64,000 bases of DNA. Origin: Micropterus salmoides (lineage: Eukaryota; Chordata; Actinopteri; Centrarchiformes; Centrarchidae). Both the position numbers and the translations under genes were made by a program. Below, piece after piece: positions 13,701-26,928 of the stretch (the stretch's first letter is position 1; each line of letters opens with the position of its first letter). Below the pieces are notes generated by a model. The model did not search any database and was not told the origin of the DNA. It worked only from the letters and a program-made list of their open reading frames with translations. The stretch lies in assembly GCF_014851395.1 (NCBI RefSeq), contig NW_024040596.1, forward strand, positions 12,010,901 through 12,074,900, in the 5' to 3' direction.

Positions 13701-14190
13701 AAAGGAGGACGACTTGAATGAAAGCATGTGTTGCAGAAGGAGTTTTTGGATAATTGAGCCTTTTCCCACAAAAAGCTGGGTTGATAAAGACGAGGTCCAA
13801 TTCAAATTGTTGGCGATGGTCATTGAATCGGAATGGTAAAAAACGGTAATGATGAGTAAGTAATGCCTTCACATCACCATAAACAGCACTGCTGTCTGTC
13901 TGCCTGTATTTAGGGAGAATAGACCCGCCCACCTTAATAAAGACTGGACCTTCCCTCTTCCAATCCAGACAAAAGGAGAGAGATACGCGGCGGCAAGCAC
14001 TGAGCCGAGCATCTGAGAACCTTGGAGACGCCACCGGTTTGATCCGACGCGCCAGAACGCACCGGCACACGGACACACACACGCCCTCCCGATCCACCTG
14101 AAACCCCCAAGCCGGTTAATTGTCCTGTTTGAAAGCCAAAGAAAGGGAGTCTGAACCCCGGTTCATTCGCAGCCAGAACACCGTGTTCCC
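10511..14190. other. snx4 3' UTR, spacer and cd99 5' flank
   Basis: No further coding exon is recognisable. The snx4 3' UTR starts at 10511. A plausible polyadenylation signal, AATAAA, lies at about 12236-12241 with an A-rich run just after it, but the true end cannot be fixed from sequence. A (CA)n tract occupies 10709-10738. From about 13860 to 14190 the sequence becomes more GC-rich, as expected for the cd99 promoter and 5' UTR. The 159-residue minus-strand frame crossing 13618-14097 shows no conservation and is not a gene. Confidence 0.6.
13030..13076 (+). mobile_element. V-SINE-like tail
   Basis: The phrase GCTTTGGATAAAAGCGTCTG, followed by CCAAATGAGTAAATGTAATG, is the well-known conserved tail of tRNA-derived SINEs (V-SINE type) that are widespread in fish. 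The tRNA-like head is not recognisable upstream, so this is probably a 5'-truncated copy; its left boundary is uncertain. Confidence 0.6.
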
Positions 14191-15577
14191 ATGATGTCAT
14201 ACCTGTGGATTCTGCTATTAGGGAGCCTGCTGGCTGCAGGCGCCAAGGCACAAGGTAATGATTAAATTTCCAATTAATTCAGCCCAGTCTTCAGCTGCAT
14301 GCATTTGTTCATTTGCGTGTGCTTCAGATATCTATCTGTCTCCCCTGTCTGTTGCATGTTGGTCATCTTCATCTCATTGTCTCTCTATTTCTCCTCATTC
14401 ATATCCCTCTTGCTCTCACCTATCTTTTCTCTCCTTCTGTCTATACTCTCCTCCTCGTCTGCCAGTCTGCCTCTTTACTCATCCATAAGTGTCTGCGTGT
14501 GAGTGCAGTTGCCAGTCCTCTTTGCCAGTCTGTCTGCCTCCCATGTCGGCATGTCAAGTCAATTCAATTCACCTTTAGCTGTATTCTACTTGTATGAATC
14601 TGGTATGATTGAATGAATTAAAACCAAATGCGGCCCTGCAGCCCAGACATCATCAGTGGAATAGGCGTGTCATGTAATGTAGCCATATCTTTTTGGACAT
14701 GAGTTTTGGCTCACAGGGGTGTGGTGCACCATTGTCCTTACATAAGTAATTCCTTACTTTTTTCTCTCTTTCATCCCTCTTTCTTCTAAATCTCCCATCT
14801 TCTGTTTTCTTCTCTATATCTTCATTCTTTATTAGTTGCTCTCTCCTCTTTCTACTCCTCCTCCTCCTTCAACTGCCCCATGGGCCCCTGCCCTTCCCCG
14901 CGGCGCATGCAATGATTTCAGATAGTTCAAAGCGCAATAAAACTCTAAGTGAGAGAAAAGAAGCATTGAGGAAAAAAAATACACTGGGAAAAAGAGGGAA
15001 AGTATGGGAGATGTTGGAAGAAGATAAAAGAGAAGTGTTATAGCTGATTGAGAGGGAAAACAGAGAGATATACAAGGGAGGAAAGAGTGAGAGGTAGAGT
15101 AACTGTGGTTCGTTGTCATTATGCAAACACAATTTCAGTTGAACAATGGTGCACTTAGATGTGATCTGAAGCAATCTCACTCTGCAAGTTCTTTTTTTTT
15201 TTATCACCAGGCAAATCACCAGAGGGGAACCACCTTCACACATCCACACATTATCTTCCTTTATTTTCCCACACACATTTCTTCTCCAATTGCTGTTCCA
15301 ACTGTAACCTCAACGTGAACCCAATAGATGCTGGTGTAGTGTGGCGCTAGAATTCTCAGTGGGTGTATTAGCTCGCTTGCATGGAAGTGTACATACCAGG
15401 TCATAGTTACACTGAAAAAGATGGGGTGCTAGGTTACTCACATGTGTGTACAGTGTGCGTAAGCTATAGAAGTGAAGGATAGGGAGTGTCTTTGTAACTA
15501 GATCCAGTTCCAGCTGTAGACAACACCCAGCAACACAACTAGTTTCAGCGTCTGCCTCTCCCCCAGGGCCCTTAGCA

Positions 15578-15622
<45 letters not shown>

Positions 15623-15774
15623 ATGTGTGTAGGTGGGTGGGGGCTTTAACATAAATGTACAGAACATGTGGGAGTAGGGGAGTGCTTTATTAATGTGAGT
15701 GTGTGTTTCAGTCAGTTGCACGTGTGTGTCTTAGAGCCAGATGTAAGCAAAAAGAGATGTGTGATGTGTTCCAG

Positions 15775-15805
<31 letters not shown>

Positions 15806-18667
15806 CTTGCCTTTGTTTACACTTTCAACCACCAACATATAAATCTTTTGGTGGATAAGTGAAACATACACACACCCTCAGTCTCCTCTGTGCTGCCATG
15901 GGGGCAGTTTTAAGGTGTGCATTATTGGGGTAAACAGCACTTTCTGTTCCACAAACACGCAATAGAACATTACCTGTCAGAACAATGTGTTGTGGACCTG
16001 ACACACATATACACACCAACAGTTTTTGGGAAAGGCTTGGTTATTGGTTACACACACACACATGCACGTACATGCAGTATTACTCATTCAACCACACTCA
16101 GCAGGTGATCTCACTCAATCTCAGGAACCAGAAGAGTCAGAAGAGGAAGTTTGTCTCCCTTTGGCATTGATGCCTCAGACTGTGGACTGTACAGTACTAA
16201 ATAAATAGAAGTGCAGTGAATTTACTTCTCTTCTTCTTTTGTCATTTACAAAAGCAAAAGGTGAATGTGACTCAAGTGCTTCCCAAGCACTGGTATCAGT
16301 GGTCAAAGTAATCAGTTCCACCATATGTCACCCTTTAGACAATCTCGAAACCTATCAGCTAAATCATCTGGCCAAGACTTGTATGTAGATAAGCCAACAT
16401 TCAAAAAGCTAATCTCTAGGGTTCCTAGATTGATAAAAAGCTAAATCTTTGTCAGACGATGGGTTCCGAGATTGAATTTTGGCCAATGTGTTCCGCCTCT
16501 TGTGCTCTCCACATGGACTGTTTCCCTGCGTGCAACCAAAGCCCACTCAAAGGTTCTTGGTCAATACTACTCGGACTACAAACAGAAACCAGAACTCCTC
16601 CGATAAAAAAATCTTGTCCCATGCCTAAAGATGCTGCATTCATATGCGAATATCTGTTTATAGGGATTACCTTTTGGATATCAAAACAGCACCAGTACAG
16701 CCCTTTGTGTGAAACCTGATATATATACGACACTTACGGTGCAGTCTTCATGTTGTGATTGCTGTTGTCATAGTAGCTCACCAGCATGTTGTAACTGGCT
16801 AAAGGTGCTTGCTTGTTTAACACAAAATGATAATTGTTCATAAAAAGCACCAATTCTCTTGAACTGTATCTAGCAAATTTTACTTTCACTAATATTTAAA
16901 TGATTGACAATGTATGTGTCTTTTATTTTTAATCACAATTGGTGCCACTTTTTCCTGGGCCCTGTTTTAGTATTCCAGGTTATATCAAAGTCCTGCTTGA
17001 AACATAAACAACCTTAAGAACAGGATGCATTATTATGTCAAATTCTTTTCTATAACAGAACTATTTTCCTGTTACTGCTACTTGTCTTGATATCTGCAGT
17101 ACATTCAGTGGGGGGAGAATCGCTAAAAATGCTTTTTGGCATTGTCAGCTATCCTATTACACTCCACTTCTCACTTCAAGTTACAATTCACCATAAGGCA
17201 TTAAGCTCAGATTTTAGAATGTGTTTGTCTATTATAACCACATCCCACACATACACTAAGTACAATGGTCAAGTTCAGATTTAAAGGAATAGTTTGGCTT
17301 TTCGGGAAATTTTGCTTATTTGCTTCCTTTCAGAGAGTTAGATTAGAAGATCAATATCACTCTCATGTCTTTATTGTAAATATGTAAATATGGAGCTACA
17401 ACCAGCCGGTTCACTTAGCTTAGCACAAAGACTGAAAACAAGGGGCAGACTGCTAGCTCGGCTCTGTCCAATGGGAACAAAATCCATATACCAGCACCTC
17501 AAAAGCTTATAAGTTCTCTCTCATTTGTTTAATTTGTTTAAATAAAAAAACAAAAAGCGATGTGCTTGTTATGTGCTGGACTTTATTGGCCAGGACCAGT
17601 AACTCACAGTGATGACAAGACTACTGTGCCTGACCAAGAAACAGTCTGGCACATAACCCCATAACATAACATGCTAAGTAGTTAGCTTTAGAGGTGCTGG
17701 TAGGGAGATTTTGTTACCTTCTGGACATATTCACACTAGCTTTTTGCCCCTGTTTCCAGTGTTTATGCTAGGCAAAGCTAACCACCTGCTGGCTTTACCC
17801 TCAAATTTTCTGTACAGGAGTGTTATCAGTCTTCTTATCTAACTTTTAGCAAGAAAGCAAAAGTATATTTCCCAAAATTTAAACTATTCATTTAATGAAA
17901 TAATACATTTTCTAGTTTGGCAATATGTTTGTCTATTAGAAGGTTCGGTCTCAACCTGTTTGCTCTGTCAGATGATTCAGTACCTACCACTTTTAAAGAT
18001 ATCTACACTCATTAATCACTTTATCAGGCAAACCTGTCAAATCGAATGCAGGCCAATACAACACCTCAGTTATAAATTTGACTTCTACAAAGATAATAAT
18101 GTTCACAACGACACTAACAGAGAGGTATAAGTGTAACTATATATTTAATATAGAATATGTGGCCGAGCTGATTGCATTAGATTGCATAAAGAGTAATAAA
18201 GTGGTCAGGGAGTGTATTCATCGATCTATCAGGCCACATGGCTAGTTTTTAAAAGAACACAATGTATCCGACGCTATGAAGTTTTCCCACATGTGACTAA
18301 TTTGACTTAAGAGTTTATCTCTGGGGACCTTTTTGCAGTTTAACACTGCACAGGCTGTACTGTCCCATACAATAGCGTGCAGCCATGTCAGAAACACACC
18401 AATGACTCATCAGCCTCAAGGGAAAGCGGTGGCATAGAAGCAAAGAGAGTGAAGAATTTGGGAGAGAGGAAAGGGGGGATTCAGACTTAAAGGCAAAAAA
18501 GAAAGGAAGGGAAGGAGGGAGGGAGAGAGGTTTGGATGTGCAACAATTTGTCTCGCTGCTGTACTAACCCAAAACAGGACACAGCTTAATCAAAGTGTGA
18601 GAGTGAAAGTGAACTCCCCTGCGCACATACTTTATGTGAACATGTGGTTGTTTGTATGTTTGGACTG

Positions 18668-18701
<34 letters not shown>

Positions 18702-21700
18702 ATGCGCATGTGTGTTGGTGGGATGTTAGATGGGAACGTTCTATGGATTGGAAAGAGAAAGAGAGAGAGAGTTTGCATGGGTCTTTGTCTCTCTCTCTGT
18801 CTCTTTCATATATCACACACACAACATGTGCACGCAAAAAGAGGAATTACATGAGAGCCACATACTTCACACACACATGCATGTAAGCACAATGCCATGA
18901 AAATATGTGCCCAGTCATTTCCACATTTGCTACAAGTGAAAACATAAATACCAACACACATACTCACAATCATACTCACACAGATACACACATACCAATA
19001 GGTATGCCTCTATCCTGTTCCGGCAAATCAACAATAAAATGTCAACAGAAAGTTGAGTTGCACTGCTGCACCAGTTTTGTCAGATATTTTATGTTTTATC
19101 ATAACCCTTCTGTACGCAACACAGACAAGACACATTAACCACTAAGGTACATCTTGATAAAGTCAATGACTTCCCAAGAAAAAGATAATGGAACAGCCAC
19201 ACACACTAAATGGGGTGTCACCAGTGCAATTTTAGAAAATTTAAAGTGTGATGGAAATACTTCAGATGTATTTGTGCCACTCTCCCTCAAGGCTTCACTG
19301 ACTGATACGATGTAAAATTCCATCTTCATTGGAAACTCGCTTGGCAATGAGCAACTGCTAAAAAAGAAGGATTAATTTCCATTGAGCTTCATATTAGGGA
19401 AGAGAGTTACGGTATTGAGCAGCAAGGTCCTGATAAATCGTATTACTTTCTGATCTCTTTGTGTTTTAATCTCTAGCTTTCTTGAGTAGTGTTTTGGCAC
19501 CTGTCCTGCCTTCCTGAACATTCGTCTTCCACATGTTCAATCTATTCTAATTCCTGTGCCGCGAGCAGGAAGCACTGCATCACTTATACCATAATGTTTA
19601 CATGGCTGTACCACTTAGTTCATGGTTGGCACTTGTATTTGTAAGAAGATACTGCCCCGATGAACTAGCATAAGGGCGCTGCTGAAGCAAAGAGCGATCA
19701 AGTCAGAGCACAGTTTGCTATTTCAGCTTCTCACATGCAACAGGGGAATCTCACAGCACTGGCTCAAACACACACAAACACCCCGCTCATTTCACACAAA
19801 GACATGCTCTTTGTATTTTCTCATTAGTACAGAGTTGCAATGCCAGTGCTGAGGTCAAGACTTCATATGATGTTGAGGCAGGTGAGACGTCATCGAGTTG
19901 TGGCTGCAGCGTTAACATCAGGCACCAATCAGACCAGGGTGTGGCTCTATGTGCGCGCGTGTGTGTGTGTGTGTTTGTAGCTCAGTGGTAATAGTCATGT
20001 TAGAGAATTTGTTGAATCCACAACTTAACGACCATTCAGACCAGATTTTAATGGTTTTAAATGATAACAGGTTGATTTAGGGATGCAGTTTTTTAAAATC
20101 ACCAATGGGTTCACTAATCACTATATTTTAGGTTAGATTTATAATCTTTCCGCTTATTCCAAAAAATATTGGTCAACACAGTCCATTATATTATATCCAT
20201 TATTATTGTCAGATTGCACGCCTTCAAAGGCATGAGTAACTCCCTTTGAGACACACATGGATTTTGAGTTGCTATGTCTGCCTCCTTTTTTCTTTTAAAA
20301 AATAAAATGATAGCTGCACCGACTTCTCTTCGTCAGTTGTGTGATGTTTACTGAAGCACTGAAGAGTTTCAGGACAGCTCTTTATCCCCCAACTGACACA
20401 AACGTACACTTTTTGAAAGTGATATATCCCAGTAGTTATTCACTGTATTTGTAGTCCTTTTTTCATTATTCTGTTACTTCCTTTCTTTACACATCTCTTT
20501 GTAGATGAGGTAGCAGTGGAGGAAGAAGCTTCTGGGACCCCGGTACCTGAAGTAGGCGCAGCACCAGGGGTGAATGGAGAACCTGCCACTGACGAGGAAA
20601 CTCACCATACAGCCGAGGTGAAGAACGGCAGTATTTTGTCTTTTATCTTAGTAGAGGTCTCCTGGTAAATCACAAATCTCAAAGAAGTGATGTGTGGTAG
20701 AGAACTGGCTGTGTTTAATTTTGTAACAACTGGTCTGGAACAGATGCCTAAAAAAAGTTATCCAAATCCTGTATGGGTGAAAAATGTGAAGGTAAATATA
20801 ATTCAAATGTTACTGGGTTACTTTGACATTGCAGACCTTCTTGTCTTTAGCCCTGGTTCTCACCCCAAGCTCTAAGAAACTCTTGTCTCTCATAGCCAAG
20901 AGCATAACTAGAAAGTTTGGCCCCTCTGAAAATAGCAATACTGACACAATAAATACATATCTATAATTCCTGGAAACCTCCAGTGCCCCTAACCAACTCT
21001 AGACCTTCTAAATTATTCAGTGTTTCAGGGTAACAGTGCATCTGTGTGACCTTCGTCTAGCCAAGGTCACTGAGGTCTGGAGAAAATGTAGTTCTAAATG
21101 CTCAAGCAGTCATTTGATCAACTAAGATGGATTAAATGGCTGAAAAATGTGTGCCTTGTGTTGTTTCTTGGTTGGGTATAGTACATTTTATGTAGCAAAA
21201 TTTTATTTGTTTGAAATGTAATGGCAGCTCTGGGTTTCTGCCCTTTGCTCACTGACTGGCTGTCATTATGTGAACAGAATTTCAAGAGATTTATATGATT
21301 TATGTGCTGAATACAGGACCCAACACCAGCGGTGAGTGAGCCCACTACTAAGCCAACTATAGTCGAAGTAAATGAATCAGTGGATCTTGCCGATGGAGCC
21401 GCAGAACAAACAACTCCTGCTGATGGAGACACAGAACCAGTGACTCCTGCTGATGGCGACGCACAACCAATAACTCCTGCAGTAGAGGGTTCAGATCCAG
21501 TGACTCCTGCTGATGGAGACGCCGAACCAACGACTCCTGCAGTGGAGGGTTCAGATCCAGTGACTCTTGATGATGGGGGCACAGACCAAGTGACTCCTGC
21601 AGCAGCTGCAACAACACAAGGTGAAATTGAAATAAACATTTTGTCTGTTCATTTCATATGATTATTCAGACACAAATACAATACTGTAAATGTCCTCATT

Positions 21701-24700
21701 ATTTTCTTATTTTACATAAATCCTAGAGAAGAACAGTGTGCAGATTCTACTTTTTGACATGATATTTATCGTTAGTCCAGTTTAATGCTACGCTCCCCTA
21801 CTTGCAGGATTGATATTATTTATACTGAGAAGCAACAGTTAGTGTAATATTAAGCACAAATCTAATCACTCAGTCTAATCTGTTTATTCAGCATGATGCC
21901 AATTGCATCAGCAACCTCATACTAAAACACAAGTTTTTCAAATAAGGCCTTCTAATTTCTGCATTTGTTCCTTAAATTTCCCTTTCCCAGTTGTAACCTA
22001 CTTACCTTGTCATTGCGTGTACATGTGGCAAAATACTTGCATTTAAACACTGAAGTAAAACAAGCCTTTACAGCCCATGTCATAACACTTTGGGTAAATG
22101 GATGAAACAACTCCTCAGTGATCTAATACTTGCCCTCCTCTGTGTTGCTCTGTTGTGCTGTCCAGAGCCTGCACCTGAGGAGACTACCTTAAGCACTGGC
22201 ACAACACTTGCCCAGGAGGTCAGTTGCAGTTTTAGAAAGTTTTGAACAACATTTTATTCAAACCTGCTCTGACAGATAAACTGTAATCTACAGTATATAC
22301 ATAATACATGTTTATATGCTATGTATTACATTTCTAATAGAGTGGACACAATGACGAAGCCACACCAACGACAGATCCAGCTGCAGAAGATAATGAGAAA
22401 CAACCAACTGATGTAGACCGAGTCGAAAGTGTAACACGTCATGCAGGTAAGAATATAGATGTTTTGCGCACAAGAATTTCCATGCATGTTTCCATTTTTT
22501 GTTCTTAATTACCCTGGTGCATAAAAGCACCATCACACAGTGGCTGGTAACAGACTTTTTAATTCATGATAAATATCCTATATATTCGAAGTATGTGATG
22601 TCTTAATATGTATATAACAATATATATTTAATATAAGAGAGATTGAGAAGTTGATGATTATTCACATATTCCTTCTTTGTGAATACTTATAGTTGCAAAA
22701 ACTATGGGGGGCTTTTTGTTGATTTAAGTTCCATGCATTCAGCTTAATTCAGCTTATTTTTTTAAATGTGTGTATATATATATACTGTAAATTTGTAGAC
22801 GCTCTTATATGAACAGTTACATTGTGAAAACACAAATTCCTTCTGAGATAAGAAAACAAAATCTCTTCTGTTCTTTGTCTTTGCAGTTCAGGGGGCTGCA
22901 CCTAATGAGAATACGGGTAAAAAGTTTTCCTTTTCTTTTCATTTAATATTTCATTTCATAAACTTTAACATTTCTGGAGCCAAGTCTCACTTCAGCCCAA
23001 CAAATAACAAAGGCACACCACAAATAATTATTTCTAAGTATGGCTCAGAAGCTCTTTTCATCATACATTTGAGGACAATAGAATAAAACCTTATTTATTA
23101 TTTCTGTAACTATAGTATATGTATATGAATCCACAGAGAAGATGACCAGTTTAATAGATGCTGGTTAAGTAAATGTTGAAATCCTACATTGTGGCAATTT
23201 TAAGACATTATGGAAATCGCAAGTGAGTGGAATAGCTTGAAAATTATTGATCGGTGTTAGCAGTCATGTGAAGAGAGAACGTTTGGTGCTCTGTATGGAT
23301 TGTGTGAGCTAAACTGACTGATTACTTTTATTGTGTACCCCCCGCCCCCCCATTTCTGAACCTACTACAATATTACAAAGCATATTAGATCTCCACCATG
23401 TCATCATTTGACCCAAGAAACACCCATGAAATGATTGTTGTCATCATTTTGTGTTATCAGTCATTTAAAAAAATGTACATGTCCTGCTTTCATGAGATAT
23501 CATGTATCATTTTGCTGCAACGCCCCATTTTCCCAACACATTAATGGAAAGCAGATGTGCACAAATCACTTAGGAAGGTTATGAGGTGGGATACTGGCTC
23601 ACAGAACTTTTCATCATACATTTTCTGGGACATCATGTACTATCCCAAATAGTGTTGCTGTTTATCTTTTCCTGCATTATAGCAGAACATCCTCCTTTCT
23701 GTCACTCAAGAAGTCATTGTATGTTTGGATGATCACTAGCTTCCCTCTTAGTAGTGCTAATAACTAAGGTACTGGTGAGTGTTAAGGAAATGGTATGGGT
23801 GTTTTTTTACATATGACACCTGGTAGAGGAACATTCTTGCATTCATGGTGACAAGAGGGCAAGACAAATAGAAAGAAGGATGAAGAAAGGACAGGAATAG
23901 GCACAGTGAGGTGTAAAAACAAAAGGAAAGAGACGAAGGTTGAAGCAAGGGGAAATAGAAGAGAGGAGAAGGTAATGAGGTAAATGAAAAGGTCAGGAAA
24001 GTATAAAAAAAAGGAGGCTCAGTAGTGAGAAATGAACAGAAGAATGTACTGGCGTAAAACGTGGCTCAAATATGGTTTCATTACTTAACATTCATTGACT
24101 CATCTATGACAAATGGCGCTTTACAATGTGAGCACAATACTTAATCACTATGATTTAGTGTCAGGATTTGTTTTAGGTGAAAGAATGGGTCACTGGATAA
24201 TTGTGCCTCTGAGGTTCAGCCATAAAATAATTCACCAATGCCGTGCCCAGCCTAAAACGGTTTTGTACACTGAGTCACAAATGTTGTATAAGTCACTTGG
24301 GTTTTCCCCGATGAATGCAGAGTCAGAGATAGATACTATTCCTGACAGATAATATCTTTTAATCTAACTCAGCACTAGTTCACTGTCACACCCTTGGAGC
24401 AGGAAGTGTTTCAGAGTCCTTATCGAGGACACCTCTGCAGGGCGCATTAACAAGGACTGTAGTGGGGAGTGCTGCAGTGACAGTTGATATTATCATTAAA
24501 TAGTTAATGTGTGTGTGTGTTGGGGAGACGACACGTTTTTGGTGAACATCTGGAAGATATCCCTCTTAGGCGGGGCTGTGAAAAGAGAATTTCCCTACAG
24601 GGATCGATATTGCATATCTGTCATCAGTGATATCTAATTCTTTTTTCATATACAGGATTTAACTTGGGTGATGCTCTGGATGGAGGGACAGCAGTGGCCA

Positions 24701-26870
24701 AAATAGCTGCAGTTTTGAATCCGTTGCTGTTGATTTTATCATTGTAACCTATAACCTAACATGTTCCATGATTATAGGGATACACAAAGACAAACCAGTG
24801 CGTCCATGTTCTGCATTTGTGCACATGCATGTACATACATGTCTGTATCTACAGCAACCTCTACTTTCCTTTTACTGACCTTACTACGTTCTCCCATTTT
24901 ATTCCACTTAATTTCAGTGACTCATTCTCTTTTTCAAATTTCTCATGAATCACGCGAGTTCTCCTACTCATGCCACACCCTTTGGTTTGACTTTCTCACC
25001 GGATTTACTGTGCTCTTTCATTCTTTCTTGTGGACATAAGTTGCTGATACATTTTACACCCCAACATCCCTTCTCCCGCCATTTCTCTCACTTCAGAATA
25101 TCCTGCCATTATTAATCTGTGTTGGCTAAAGCCACTGCATGGCCAATAAAGAGCTAGTTTTTAGAGATTTAAATTAGAACAATGAGGAAAAACAATAATA
25201 GGGGTCAAATTGACAGTATGCAATCCATTCTGTTAGATTTATTCTTTTATTTTTAGTTTCAAATTGATTTTTTTTTTTTTTTACAGATTTAACTTATTTA
25301 GATTTAATTGCATCATGTCACAAATGATATCTAATTATTTTTTCAGATGTGGGATTGAACTTGAATAAAGTGACTTCAGAGCCCAACCCAGCAAAGCCAG
25401 GAAAGAGCCGCATATATGAATCTGGGCGTAAGTACAATTACTGTTGATTTTATCATTTTAACCATTAACCTAACTTGTCCGTGTATGTAGGGATGTACAC
25501 AAGAACCTTTTGGTACACAGTTACAGTTAGCAATACAAACAGGCACTGATGAAGGGATCGGGTCAGTTCTTGTACTATGTTTCCTAGTTACCACAGTCCA
25601 CGGATTCCTTTTTTATCACTCTGCACACAGTTTGAAACTCTGTGGAAAAGCGAGACTGACCTTGTTTATCACAGTGACCGGCTGTCTATGGGATCAGCAG
25701 CTTCTCCACTCGGTTACGCCCTCTATAATTGAGGGTTTAATACTTTGTGTTTGTTAGCCTAAACTATCATTTTATCTAAAATGTTTTGATAACTACAAAC
25801 AAAATTATAGTTGGCAGCATTTGCTCATGTAAACAGAAAGTGGGTGGGAAATTTAATTTGATCAAATTTCTTTTTAAATATGTTAATTACGACAACATGA
25901 CTTAGTTAAACATCTAGATCTTTGGAGAGTTTTAAAGTTGTACTTCCCTACCTTATTTGAGCTAAGCTAATCTCACCACCCGGCATTTGTAAGTTTTACC
26001 TCCTTCTGGCAGCCATCCTTATGTACCTGCAGTACTGGCTGTAGTCTGGGATCAAAACTATAAAGTTACACTTCGTAGCAAGAGGCCACTTCAAGACAGA
26101 GGTCTGTCAACGAAGCCTCATAAACTGCTTTTACACATTCTTCTGGTGGATCCCTATATTGCAAGAATGCTGTTCTAATTTAATGAGCTTTGTTCCCATG
26201 ACGAGAGACTTAATTGTCTCGTTTTACCTCCCAGGGTTGAGAAAGTGAAACCACTAGCCACAACGTAATTTGACAGTAATGCTTCAGTGCTGATTTTTCC
26301 GAAGCAGCTTCTCTCAGTGTTTGCCCTTTATTCCCCATCTGAAAGCTGATTCATCTAGTTTGGTATAATCATTATAATCTAGTGAATGGCGCTCTTCTTC
26401 AGTGCTCTGTCATTAGCGGTTTGTCAAGTTGAAGCAGGTAGAGGCCTGCTGTGATGTCACAGGCATATACAGACAGGCAGAAGGAGATTACAGAGTTGTT
26501 TACATATGGATCGAATCAAAGATCAGAGAGATAGACACAGAGGGTATGTGTCTCCCTCGGATATTTTATCTCTCTAATATTCTCAAAGCCTTTCCATAAG
26601 TGGACATTTCATGCAGAGGTCTGTGTGTGTGTTTCCAGACTGGTTAGGACAGAAACTCTAGACCTCTTAATGCCTCTGAGGTATAAACTACCACAAAGAG
26701 AATAATCTTGCTCTTCTCCTCTTCTTCTCTGCCAAAGTCTTTACATGCATCAGTAATACAGTTAAACTTGAAATGGTATTGCCTTTTGTCTCCATCCACC
26801 CTTAATCACTTGAATCTCTCCTTGCTCTCTTTAGCACAAGCTGCTGGCGCCATAAGAGATGGTAAGGCTT

Positions 26871-26928
<58 letters not shown>

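Larger units (their letters stand above)
14255..20504. other. cd99 intron 1 (about 6.25 kb)
   Basis: I see no exon inside. It contains CT-rich stretches (about 14320-14540 and 14760-14870), (TG)n tracts near 15581-15617, 15776-15801 and 18671-18700, and a terminal-inverted-repeat element at 17284-17889. Long first introns commonly hold enhancers, but nothing specific can be named. Confidence 0.6.

Noticed and set aside
13618..14097. 159-residue minus-strand open frame upstream of cd99
   Set aside because: It lies across the cd99 promoter and 5' UTR, has no conserved segment, and its openness is explained by base composition.
18644..18886. Open frames on both strands around the TG repeat
   Set aside because: Their translations are CVCVCV or THTHTH repeat products followed by unconserved sequence.
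19975..20030. tRNA-like box A (TAGCTCAGTGGT) in cd99 intron 1
   Set aside because: No convincing box B, acceptor stem or cloverleaf follows. It could be a worn SINE head, but cannot be supported as a tRNA gene.
21118..21639. 173-residue minus-strand frame with regular Ser/Pro/Gly/Val repeats
   Set aside because: It is the antisense of the cd99 decapeptide minisatellite; the sense strand has splice sites and matching phases.
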